Assembly (NCBI GenBank): GCA_902766215.1
Contig: CACXCV010000049.1
Location: 1 to 7,757 of the forward strand
DNA length: 7,757 nucleotides
Source: Oscillospiraceae bacterium
Lineage (GTDB): Bacteria > Bacillota > Clostridia > Oscillospirales > Oscillospiraceae
Direction of reading: 5' to 3'
The notes under the pieces were generated by a model, which ran no database searches, had not been told where the DNA came from, and saw nothing but the letters and a program-made list of their open reading frames with translations. Shown here in pieces: positions 1 to 5,633 of this stretch (the first letter of the stretch is position 1; every line of letters starts with the position of its first letter). The translations under genes were made by a program, and so were the position numbers.

Positions 1-2
1 AG

Positions 3-50
3 CTGGAGCTGGTATACGCCGCCGTGAAGCATCTGAAAGCGCAGCAATAA
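3..50 (+). CDS. 3' end of an unidentified gene (partial)
   Basis: One + strand frame is open from base 3 and ends with TAA at 48-50. It encodes the last 15 residues, LELVYAAVKHLKAQQ, a plausible amphipathic helical C-terminus. The other two forward frames also lack an early stop or hit one only by chance, so codon evidence is thin. A weak hairpin followed by a T run lies just downstream, which fits a gene end. The gene would be convergent with the antitoxin-like ORF. It is too short to assign a function. It could belong to the element's recombinase or any cargo gene. Confidence 0.35.
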   Translation: MELVYAAVKHLKAQQ

Positions 51-64
51 TACATAGCAAATGA

Positions 65-99
65 GCAGGCCAGCATTGAACACCGGTCTGCCCGTTTTT
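65..99 (+). terminator. Weak hairpin plus T run after the partial gene
   Basis: GCAGGCC (65-71) can pair with GGTCTGC (85-91), with one G-U pair and a 13-nt loop. Five T residues follow at 95-99. The stem is short and three bases separate it from the T run, so it is only a possible terminator for the gene ending at base 50. Confidence 0.3.
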
Positions 100-383
100 C
101 ATATGTTTCTCGCTGAATTTGGCCCCACAAGGTTTATATAGAGCTGCGCGATGGCTTCAAGCTCCCACTGAGCGCAAGGCCAGTCACGCTGATAGATTGC
201 CTCCAACTGTTTTCTGGATTCCACCAGTGTGTAGGCAAGTGCGCGGGAAAGCCGAGCGGTCTCTGCTGCCTCCAGCTTTGCGCGCAGCTTCAAGGTTTCC
301 TCACGCTGTTCGGCTTTTTCATTTGCCAGATCAGAGATCATGCTGTAGTCGTTGCACAGTGCAGTCGAAGATTTGATAATCAT
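99..383 (-). CDS. Phd/YefM-like antitoxin remnant, apparently fused to a ParE toxin fragment
   Basis: This 94-residue ORF starts at the ATG at 383, with AGGAG ten bases upstream. It sits 43 bp after the XRE gene and is probably co-transcribed with it. Residues 1-24 (MIIKSSTALCNDYSMISDLA...) resemble the N-terminus of clostridial Phd/YefM antitoxins. Residues 26-64 (REETLKLRAKLEAAE...YTLVESRKQLEAIY) resemble the C-terminal helical part of the same family. The usual middle block (the strand with a T-K-N-G-like motif and the following helix start) is missing, as if removed by an in-frame deletion of roughly 20 codons. Residues 72-94 (QWELEAIAQLYINLVGPNSARNI) look like the first helices of a ParE/RelE-type toxin and then stop, with no toxin body downstream. 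I infer a collapsed antitoxin-toxin pair that kept an open frame. The family matches are from memory, and a functional small protein is not excluded. Confidence 0.5.
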   Translation of the reverse strand: MIIKSSTALCNDYSMISDLANEKAEQREETLKLRAKLEAAETARLSRALAYTLVESRKQLEAIYQRDWPCAQWELEAIAQLYINLVGPNSARNI

Positions 384-426
384 GGGTCTGTATCTCCTGA
401 ATGATTCTGTAATAATTCTATCGGAA

Positions 427-1065
427 TTATTCACAGCTTTCAAGACTTTGCTTGAAATACTTCTCCCATGTGGATTTGAAGATTTGCACGCTTCCCTGTT
501 CCCATCGCTTGAACTTTTGCAGCGGGACGCCAAGCTGCGCTGCATATGCCTTCTGCGTCAAGCCGAGCCGCTGACGTATGGCTTTGATTTGCTCCTCCTG
601 TCCCCGCAGCAGAAACAGGTTATAGTCATCCAGCAAATCCTCCAGCGGTACCTCAAACAGCTCCGCCAGCTTCTCCATATGCTCCTTCGGATAAAAGTCC
701 CGCCCTGCCTCTTCGTAATGGATGTAGGTACTGCGGTCGATGCCCGCATAGTCCGCCGCGTCACGCTGACGAAGTCCTTTTTGATAGCGATACCACCGCA
801 GCTTGTCCGCAATTTCCGTGATCTCAGATGCGTCCGAAAACCGCAGATTGAACTTCTCGGCATCCAAAAACTTATGTGGAAGGACGACGGGAAACTTGAG
901 AATTTGAAGCGGCGCAACTTTTAACGTACCCGCAACATTCGCAGCCAATACATAGCTGCGGACTTTCAGGCGGCAGAACATAGACCATTTTGCCCCAAAA
1001 GGTTCATGGTTTTCCACCTCAATCGCCGATTGTTCCGCTGCGATAGCATAGCATTTTCGATGCAT
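427..1065 (-). CDS. XRE-family regulator with two HTH domains
   Basis: The longest reading gives 212 residues. Residues 84-147 form a first HTH_XRE-like domain (KLRWYRYQKGLRQRDAADYA, followed by GIDRSTYIHYE). Residues 160-207 form a second, shorter HTH (IKAIRQRLGLTQKAYAAQLG, then VPLQKFKRWEQG). The region before residue 83 is not recognised. It is probably a DNA-binding regulator of the inserted element, perhaps of its excision or cargo, but the target is unknown. The start is uncertain. The ATG at 1065 lies inside the sigK-derived sequence, in another frame and right after a stop, and has no clear Shine-Dalgarno. The ATG at 981 also has only a weak GGGG upstream. A start at 981 would give about 184 residues and keep both HTH domains. 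The small antitoxin-like ORF follows on the same strand. Confidence 0.75.
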   Translation of the reverse strand: MHRKCYAIAAEQSAIEVENHEPFGAKWSMFCRLKVRSYVLAANVAGTLKVAPLQILKFPVVLPHKFLDAEKFNLRFSDASEITEIADKLRWYRYQKGLRQRDAADYAGIDRSTYIHYEEAGRDFYPKEHMEKLAELFEVPLEDLLDDYNLFLLRGQEEQIKAIRQRLGLTQKAYAAQLGVPLQKFKRWEQGSVQIFKSTWEKYFKQSLESCE

Positions 1066-1385
1066 CTAGCCGCATACGTCGCCAAGCGGGCGCCTTTCGA
1101 GGCGTTAAAGGTCGTTACGCCCTTGATAAGACCAATGGTGCCGATGGAAATCAAATCATCCTGGTCGGCGCTGAGCGTATAATATTTCTTCATAATGTGA
1201 GCGACCAGGCGCAGATTCCTCTCGATGAGCACATTTCGCGCATCAACGTCCCCCTGTGCCGCCAGCTCCAGATAGTGCTTTTCCTCCTCCGCGGTCAGCG
1301 GCTTTGGAAAGCTGCCGGTGTTCAGCGAAAGCCGCAGAGAATAAAACGCACCGGACAGCAGCAGCAAAATTCCTGCCGATAACAA
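966..1385 (-). CDS. sigK: 5' half of interrupted sigK (pro-sigma-K), with element-encoded tail
   Basis: Sigma-K directs late mother-cell transcription during sporulation (coat, cortex and lysis genes). I start it at TTG 1385, because GGAGG at 1398-1394 lies eight bases upstream; this gives 139 residues. Residues 1-24 are a hydrophobic pro-sequence, as in species where SpoIVFB processes pro-sigma-K. Residues 25-111 are typical of the family: SFPKPLTAEEE, then ARNVLIERNLRLVAHIMKKY, DLISIGTIGLIKG and the region 2 motif LATYAARCIEN. Residues 112-139 are foreign and end at a stop at 966-968. Sigma region 4 and the rest of the gene, about half the protein, are missing. The break falls at the codon where skin interrupts sigK in Bacillus. 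The split form should lack sigma activity; removing the element would be needed to restore the gene. Confidence 0.88.
   Translation of the reverse strand: MLSAGILLLLSGAFYSLRLSLNTGSFPKPLTAEEEKHYLELAAQGDVDARNVLIERNLRLVAHIMKKYYTLSADQDDLISIGTIGLIKGVTTFNASKGARLATYAARCIENAMLSQRNNRRLRWKTMNLLGQNGLCSAA
1046..1066. other. Predicted attachment junction between sigK and the element
   Basis: Read on the minus strand, the sigK frame runs through TGC ATC GAA AAT (Cys-Ile-Glu-Asn) and then G, after which family identity is lost. Intact sigma-K proteins continue Glu-Ile/Leu-Leu-Met here. The last shared bases, AATG at 1055-1052, match the start of the AATGA crossover core I recall for the B. subtilis skin element. 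An imperfect dyad (GCT..GAT..GCAT arms) surrounds the junction, and an 8-bp palindrome GATGCATC lies at 1059-1066. The exact crossover bases cannot be fixed without the other end. Confidence 0.65.
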
Positions 1386-1393
1386 CGCAACCA

Positions 1394-1398
1394 CCTCC
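1394..1398 (-). promoter_or_regulatory. Ribosome binding site that sets the sigK TTG start
   Basis: GGAGG on the minus strand lies eight bases before TTG at 1385-1383. The in-frame GTG at 1394-1392 overlaps this motif and has no site of its own, so TTG is the better start. Confidence 0.6.
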
Positions 1399-1403
1399 GG
1401 GCT

Positions 1404-1432
1404 ACTGTATGTGCGAAGATGGTTGTCTTATG
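1404..1432 (-). promoter_or_regulatory. Possible sigma-E-type promoter of sigK
   Basis: On the minus strand CATAAG (1432-1427) and CATACAGT (1411-1404) are separated by 15 bp. The second element matches the CATA...T -10 box of mother-cell sigma factors, and sigK is known to need sigma-E in Bacillus. The weakness is that a start 6-7 bp downstream would fall on the Shine-Dalgarno, leaving almost no leader. Confidence 0.3.
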
Positions 1433-1521
1433 TCCTCCCACGCGGGAAAATGGCAGCGGGGCCAGGCACGATTTCCAGATGCAGTTGGGCGCGCGATACC
1501 GCATTCCGGTGAAAAATGGAT

Positions 1522-1536
1522 TTTTGAAAATCAAAA
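1522..1536. promoter_or_regulatory. FabT/FabR-like palindrome upstream of plsY promoter
   Basis: TTTTGA-AAA-TCAAAA is a perfect 6-bp inverted repeat with a 3-bp centre, ending 7 bp before the -35 box of the acyltransferase gene. The TTTGA-N3-TCAAA layout is like the site of the MarR-type fatty-acid regulator FabT in lactic acid bacteria, which fits a phospholipid gene. Regulator identity is inferred, and AT-rich palindromes also occur by chance. Confidence 0.35.
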
Positions 1537-1543
1537 CGGTTTC

Positions 1544-1572
1544 TTGACACCCTGTTGGAAATCGGCTATACT
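1544..1572 (+). promoter_or_regulatory. Sigma-A promoter of the plsY-like gene
   Basis: TTGACA (1544-1549) and TATACT (1567-1572) are separated by exactly 17 bp. The start codon is 20 bp further on, with an AGAGGTG ribosome binding site (1579-1585) seven bases before the ATG. Confidence 0.85.
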
Positions 1573-1592
1573 GAATCCAGAGGTGATACGGC

Positions 1593-2255
1593 ATGACGCG
1601 GCAGGAACAGTTGCTCTGGCTTTTGTTGATTGTCAGCGGTTTTTTCTCCGGCGGTGTGATGTACAGCCGGATATTGCCCAAGCTGTTTCTCAAGAAGGAT
1701 ATCTGCAGCAACAGCCCGGATAAAAATCCCGGCGCGTCCAATGTGTTTGTTTCCTGCGGCGTTACATTAGGTATGCTTTGCCTACTGATGGACATGCTCA
1801 AGGGCTTTGTCCCGGTATATTTTGCCATACGGTTGCTGGACCCGCAGAATCTCTGCTTTGCCGCGGTTCTGTTCGCCCCGGTGCTGGGGCACGCGGTCGC
1901 GCCCTTTGACCATCTGCACGGCGGCAAATGCATTTCCACCTCCTTTGGCGAGTTGCTTGCCTTGCTGCCCGTTTCACGGATTGTATTCCTGCTGGCCGGG
2001 CTGTATGTTTTCTTTTCCGTCGTGATAAAAATCAGCCCCAATCGGCTGCGGAGCATCACCACTTTTTGCCTGTTTGGCAGCTTCTGCGGCATCTGGTTCA
2101 CTGCAGCCGGCCGCATCTCTCTGGCCGTTGGGCTGGTTCTGCTCTCTGCCACAGCCGCTCTGCGCCACACCCGCTGGCTGAGCATTGTGCCCGAGGACGA
2201 GCCGCAGCCCCTGCCTGAGGAGGCTGCCCGCGCCGAAGCGTCTTCCCATTCCTGA
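1593..2255 (+). CDS. plsY: PlsY-like acylphosphate:glycerol-3-phosphate acyltransferase
   Basis: PlsY is an inner-membrane enzyme that moves an acyl group from acyl phosphate to glycerol-3-phosphate, the first step of phospholipid synthesis. The 220-residue product has several hydrophobic segments (about 7-27, 54-80, 88-102, 120-146, 156-190). Two of the three family motifs are recognisable: NPGASNV at 45-51 (family GNxGATNV) and GH at 99-100 followed by HGGK at 109-112 (family GHxFxxFxxFxGGK). Motif 1 is degraded to SGGVMYS at 19-25, without the usual Ser-x-Pro. The acidic C-terminal tail (about 200-220) is longer than typical. It has its own promoter and is divergent from sigK. It may be a second, diverged PlsY-family copy rather than the housekeeping enzyme; catalytic competence is uncertain. 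Confidence 0.75.
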   Translation: MTRQEQLLWLLLIVSGFFSGGVMYSRILPKLFLKKDICSNSPDKNPGASNVFVSCGVTLGMLCLLMDMLKGFVPVYFAIRLLDPQNLCFAAVLFAPVLGHAVAPFDHLHGGKCISTSFGELLALLPVSRIVFLLAGLYVFFSVVIKISPNRLRSITTFCLFGSFCGIWFTAAGRISLAVGLVLLSATAALRHTRWLSIVPEDEPQPLPEEAARAEASSHS

Positions 2256-2303
2256 GCAGCGCGTCTTCGCTGCACAACAGGAACATGCTGAATCATAAAA
2301 ATA

Positions 2304-2342
2304 CAGCGCGCATGGAGCTTTCCATGTGCGCTGCGGTTTTTT
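2304..2342 (+). terminator. Strong, probably bidirectional terminator between plsY and kdgK
   Basis: A 13-bp stem with one G-U pair (2304-2316 with 2321-2333) closes a GCTT loop. On the + strand CGG and six T residues (2337-2342) follow. On the minus strand the stem is followed by TATTTTTATG, so it can also end the uronate operon. The T run touches the kdgK stop codon. Confidence 0.9.
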
Positions 2343-3367
2343 CAGCGCTGTACGCGGCCTGAAGCGTCGCCGCCCATCAGCTTTTCCACATCGGACACGC
2401 CAACCCGGTTAAAGTCGCCGATCACCGAGTGCTTCAGGCAGCTGGCCGCCACGGCAAACTCCAGCGCAGCCTGCCGGCTGGCATAGTGACTCAAGCCATA
2501 GATCAGGCCGCCGGCAAATGAGTCGCCGCCGCCGACGCGGTCGATGATGTCGCGGATCTCATACTGTTTTGACAGCAGAAAGTCCTTTCCATCGTTCAGA
2601 CAGGCCGCCCAGCCGTTCCAGTCGGCGCTGTGCGACTCGCGCAGAGTGATGGCGATGCACTGCATGTTGGGATAGGCCGCCAGCACCTTGTCTCCCAAAA
2701 CGCGGTATTTCTCCCGGTCCAGCTGGCCGGAGGCTACATCCACGTCGGCCGTGATCTCCAGTGTCTTCTGCACATCCTCCTCGTTGGCAATCGCCACATC
2801 CACATATTCTGCCAGCTGACGCATGACCTCCGAGGCCTTTTTCCCATATTTCCACAGGTTCCTGCGGTAGTTCAGGTCGCAGGAGACTGTGATATTCCGT
2901 TTTTTTGCCTCGCGCACCGACTCCAGCGACAGCGCCATGGCGCTCTCGGAAATGGCGGGCGTGATGCCGGTGATGTGAAACCAGTCCACCCCTGCAAACG
3001 CCGCGTCCCAGCTGATGCAGCCGGGCTGCGCCAGAGCCAGGGCTGAATACGCACGGTCGTATACCACCTTGCTGGGCAGCTGATTGGCGCCGCCCTCCAG
3101 ATAATAGATGCCCATCCGGCCCTCGCCGCGGCGAATTCTGCCCGTGCCTACGCCAAAATAGCGCAGCTGACGGATGCACGCTTCTGCAATGTCGTTGTCG
3201 GGCAGTACGGTCAAAAACTCTGCGTCCATGCCGAAGTTCGCCAGCGAGACCGCCACGTTGGCCTCACCGCCGCCAAAGGTGGCCTCCAGCATGGGCGACT
3301 GGAAAAAGCGCTCGTGCCCCGGTGCTTTCAGCCGCAGCATAATCTCGCCAAAGGTCAATACCTTCAT
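2342..3367 (-). CDS. kdgK: 2-keto-3-deoxygluconate kinase (PfkB family)
   Basis: KdgK phosphorylates KDG with ATP to give KDPG in the cytoplasm. The 341-residue product is a full-length ribokinase/PfkB-family sugar kinase. The N-terminus MKVLTFGEIMLRLKAP and the glycine-rich FGGGEANVAVSLANFG at 31-46 are typical of KDG kinases. The C-terminal signature DRVGGGDSFAGG at 276-287 carries the expected catalytic Asp at 282; the common form is DTxGAGD, so Gly replaces Ala here. CDLNYRRNLW at 163-172 is also family-typical. The ATG overlaps the kdgA stop as ATGA, which suggests translational coupling. It is the last gene of the operon, with the terminator directly behind. The neighbouring aldolase, which uses the product, supports KDG over other sugars as the substrate. 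Confidence 0.93.
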   Translation of the reverse strand: MKVLTFGEIMLRLKAPGHERFFQSPMLEATFGGGEANVAVSLANFGMDAEFLTVLPDNDIAEACIRQLRYFGVGTGRIRRGEGRMGIYYLEGGANQLPSKVVYDRAYSALALAQPGCISWDAAFAGVDWFHITGITPAISESAMALSLESVREAKKRNITVSCDLNYRRNLWKYGKKASEVMRQLAEYVDVAIANEEDVQKTLEITADVDVASGQLDREKYRVLGDKVLAAYPNMQCIAITLRESHSADWNGWAACLNDGKDFLLSKQYEIRDIIDRVGGGDSFAGGLIYGLSHYASRQAALEFAVAASCLKHSVIGDFNRVGVSDVEKLMGGDASGRVQR

Positions 3368-3999
3368 CCCCGCACCTCCCTGACAATGCCCGATGCCTCA
3401 CGGCAGCGCGCCGTAATCTGTTCAAAGTGCCCTGCGGCAATCTCCGCCTTGGGGCACAGCCAGCTGCCGCCCACCGCGTGGACGAAGGGCGCGGACAGAT
3501 ATTCGCCCAGGTTGCGCACGTCCACCCCGCCGGTGGGGATAAAGCGCACCCCGCCAAAGGGGGCGGACAGTGCCTTCAGCGCCTTCAGTCCGCCATAAAC
3601 GCCGGCCGGGAAGAACTTGACCACTCGCAGGCCCAGCTTCATCGCCGCCATGATCTCCGTGGGGGTCACGCAGCCGGGGGTCACCGCCACATCCTGCTCC
3701 ACACACCAGCGAACAACCTCGGCGTCAAAGCCCGGCGCAACAATAAACCTCGCCCCGCAGGCCACGGCCTGCCGGCACTGCTCCAGCGTGATCACCGTTC
3801 CGGCGCCCACCAGCATCTCCGGACATGCCTCCGCCACGGCATGGATGGACGCGGCGGCAGCCTCTGTCCGAAACGTGATCTCCATCACGTCCACCCCGCC
3901 GGCCAGCAGCGCCCGCGCCGTGGGGACGGCGTCTTCAGCCCGGTCGAGTACCACCACCGGCACCACGCCGGCAGATTTCAACCGCTGCAGCTCGTTCAT
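3364..3999 (-). CDS. kdgA: KDPG aldolase (2-dehydro-3-deoxyphosphogluconate aldolase)
   Basis: This class I aldolase splits KDPG into pyruvate and glyceraldehyde-3-phosphate. The chosen ATG at 3999 has AGGAGG seven bases upstream and overlaps the uxuB stop as ATGA; an ATG ten codons earlier lies inside uxuB and is unlikely. The 211-residue product matches the usual Eda/KdgA length. Key residues are visible: Glu40 and Arg44 in MEITFRT, the Schiff-base Lys128 in VKFFPA, the phosphate-binding region PTGGVD at 155-160, and GGSWLCP at 177-183. VGAGTV at 64-69 and TPGC at 107-110 are also family-typical. It could also act on the related KDPGal, but the context favours KDPG from glucuronate. Confidence 0.95.
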   Translation of the reverse strand: MNELQRLKSAGVVPVVVLDRAEDAVPTARALLAGGVDVMEITFRTEAAAASIHAVAEACPEMLVGAGTVITLEQCRQAVACGARFIVAPGFDAEVVRWCVEQDVAVTPGCVTPTEIMAAMKLGLRVVKFFPAGVYGGLKALKALSAPFGGVRFIPTGGVDVRNLGEYLSAPFVHAVGGSWLCPKAEIAAGHFEQITARCREASGIVREVRG

Positions 4000-5633
4000 G
4001 CCCTTCCCTCCTGTTCTTCGGCACCGCAAGATTGCTTCAGCGCTGCGCGGACCGCGCCCGGGCCGGCCAGCATCTGCACAAACACGCGCTCAATCTTTTC
4101 CGACAGACCCAGCCTGCACAGGTTCGCGCCAAACAGCGCCGGCTGGCACAGGACACCCCGCAGCTGGCCATGGTACGACGCCGGGTCGGACCATACAATA
4201 CCTTCCAGCTCTGCCTGCAGGGCCGGCAGCTGCGGATCGTCGCTGACGGGCATGGGCTGCCCGGCGTCGTCCACCCCCAGCAGATAGCGCAGCCATGCGG
4301 CAATGGCCAGCGGGATGGCCGTCAGGTCCATCACGCGCAGCGATTCGCTGGCGGCATAGGCCTTGATCGTCTCGCCAAAGCGAATGGGCACCTTCATGCT
4401 GGTGTCGGTGGCAATCCGCTGCGGCGTGTCCGGGATAAACGGATTGGGCAGCCGCTGGTCAATGACCTCGTGCAAAAACGCCGTCGGGCTGAGAATACCC
4501 GGATCGGTTGCCACCGGCAACCCCTCGTCATAGCCAATGCGCTCTACCAGCCGCTTCAGATCCGGATCCTGCATCTCCGCCGCGATGCTGTCATAGCCCA
4601 GCAGACAGCCGAACACGGCCAGCGCCGTGTGCAGCGGATTCAGACAGGTGGACACCTTCATCCGCTCGGCCCGGTTGACCGTCTGCCGGTCGGTCAGATA
4701 CACGCCGGCCTGCTCCAGCCGGGGCCGTCCGTTGGGAAAGCGGTCTTCAATGACAAGATACTGCGGTACCTCAGCATTGACAAAAGGCGCGATAAACGTA
4801 TTTCTCGACGTAACGATGGGCGCCATATCCTCTATGCCGTCAGCCTCCAGCGCAGCGGCAATCCGTGCATCCGGCCGCGGCGTAATCTTGTCGATCATGC
4901 TCCACAGGAACGACACGCGCGTCTCATCCTTCATATAGGACACAAACGCCGCAGGCACCAGTCCCCGCTCGGCCCAGGCGTGAACAACTGCCAGCACGCT
5001 GCCGCGCAGCTTTTCGCCGTTGCGGCTGCAGTTGTCCATGCTCACCAACGCCACTGGCCACGCCCCGGCGCAATACCGCTCGTACATCAGCGCGGCAACC
5101 ATGCTCATGGCATGGCGCGCCGCAGCCGGGCCCGCCGCCATGTCTGCCGCAGCCACATCCTGCAGCTGCCCGGAGAGCGTGGTCAGCGCATAGCCCTTTT
5201 CGGTGATGGTAAAGCTGACCATCTGCAGCGACGGGCTGGCAAAAGCCGCACGCAGCTGCGCCATCTGTCCAGCGTCGGCAGAGTCGGCCCGCAGGCCCTT
5301 GGCAATGCTGGCAATCACCTCGCGCCCGGTGGTGCCGTCCGGATGAAGGCCCACTGCCAGCGTCAGGCTGTCGTGGGGCGCATAGATCCGGTCAAGGATG
5401 TCATAGTCAAACGTATCGGCCGCAATGATGCCGCACTCCGCCAGGCCCTGCTCCAGCAGCCGCTGCTGCAGGCCGGCAATAAAGCCGCGAAAGATGTTCC
5501 CCGCGCCGAAATGAACCCACACAGGCGCGGCTTCCGTGGCCGCGCGCATGGCGTCCCGGTCATAGCCGGGCAGCCTGACCTGTGCCGCTTCCCACGCCTG
5601 CCGGTCGCGCAAACCGGCGTCACTCAGCTTCAT
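3996..5633 (-). CDS. uxuB: D-fructuronate reductase (mannitol dehydrogenase family)
   Basis: UxuB reversibly reduces D-fructuronate to D-mannonate with NADH. The 545-residue product belongs to the long-chain polyol dehydrogenase family. FGAGNIFRGF at about 42-51 is the Rossmann dinucleotide motif, ALVSMDNCSRNG at about 195-206 is a conserved central block, and MKVSTCLNPLHTAL at about 325-338 holds the Lys-x5-Asn-x2-His active-site signature (Lys326, Asn332, His335). It is longer than the roughly 486-residue E. coli enzyme, as often in Bacillota. Two ATGs are adjacent: 5633 has AAAGGAGG seven bases upstream, 5636 only four, so I choose 5633. Both overlap the uxuA stop. An altronate or tagaturonate role is possible from the family alone, but adjacency to uxuA argues for fructuronate. 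Confidence 0.92.
   Translation of the reverse strand: MKLSDAGLRDRQAWEAAQVRLPGYDRDAMRAATEAAPVWVHFGAGNIFRGFIAGLQQRLLEQGLAECGIIAADTFDYDILDRIYAPHDSLTLAVGLHPDGTTGREVIASIAKGLRADSADAGQMAQLRAAFASPSLQMVSFTITEKGYALTTLSGQLQDVAAADMAAGPAAARHAMSMVAALMYERYCAGAWPVALVSMDNCSRNGEKLRGSVLAVVHAWAERGLVPAAFVSYMKDETRVSFLWSMIDKITPRPDARIAAALEADGIEDMAPIVTSRNTFIAPFVNAEVPQYLVIEDRFPNGRPRLEQAGVYLTDRQTVNRAERMKVSTCLNPLHTALAVFGCLLGYDSIAAEMQDPDLKRLVERIGYDEGLPVATDPGILSPTAFLHEVIDQRLPNPFIPDTPQRIATDTSMKVPIRFGETIKAYAASESLRVMDLTAIPLAIAAWLRYLLGVDDAGQPMPVSDDPQLPALQAELEGIVWSDPASYHGQLRGVLCQPALFGANLCRLGLSEKIERVFVQMLAGPGAVRAALKQSCGAEEQEGRA

Larger units (their letters stand above)
1..1051. mobile_element. End of a skin-like element interrupting sigK (partial)
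   Basis: This is the stretch between the left edge of the window and the point where the sigma-K reading frame stops matching its family. It carries an XRE-type regulator, a decayed toxin-antitoxin remnant and the tail of an unknown gene, a cargo typical of a prophage-like element. Its base composition is visibly less GC-rich than the uronate operon on the right. In Bacillus subtilis and Clostridioides difficile, sigK is known to be split by a prophage-like skin element that a large serine recombinase removes in the mother cell. No recombinase is visible here. The other element end and the sigK 3' half are expected to the left. That the element excises is an inference; it could be an immobile relic. 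Confidence 0.72.

Noticed and set aside
352..924. A 190-codon open frame on the + strand
   Set aside because: It is antisense to the XRE regulator, whose HTH domains are clear; no start signal or family match is seen.
1..1051. CRISPR array, tRNA or other structured RNA in the left element end
   Set aside because: No repeated spaced units and no cloverleaf-like arms were seen on either strand; only a weak hairpin at 65-99.
1046..1066. Frameshift or sequencing error in sigK instead of an insertion
   Set aside because: No frame of the downstream minus strand (966-1048) continues sigma-K; instead an unrelated HTH gene follows on the same strand, so a single-base error cannot explain the break.
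1386..1592. Riboswitch or T-box in the sigK-plsY intergenic region
   Set aside because: The plsY transcript leader would be only about 12-15 bases and the sigK side shows no conserved leader structure.
1322..2296. A 324-codon open frame on the minus strand across the plsY-like gene and the sigK start
   Set aside because: It overlaps two genes with clear motifs and has a shadow-type composition with no ribosome binding site or domain.
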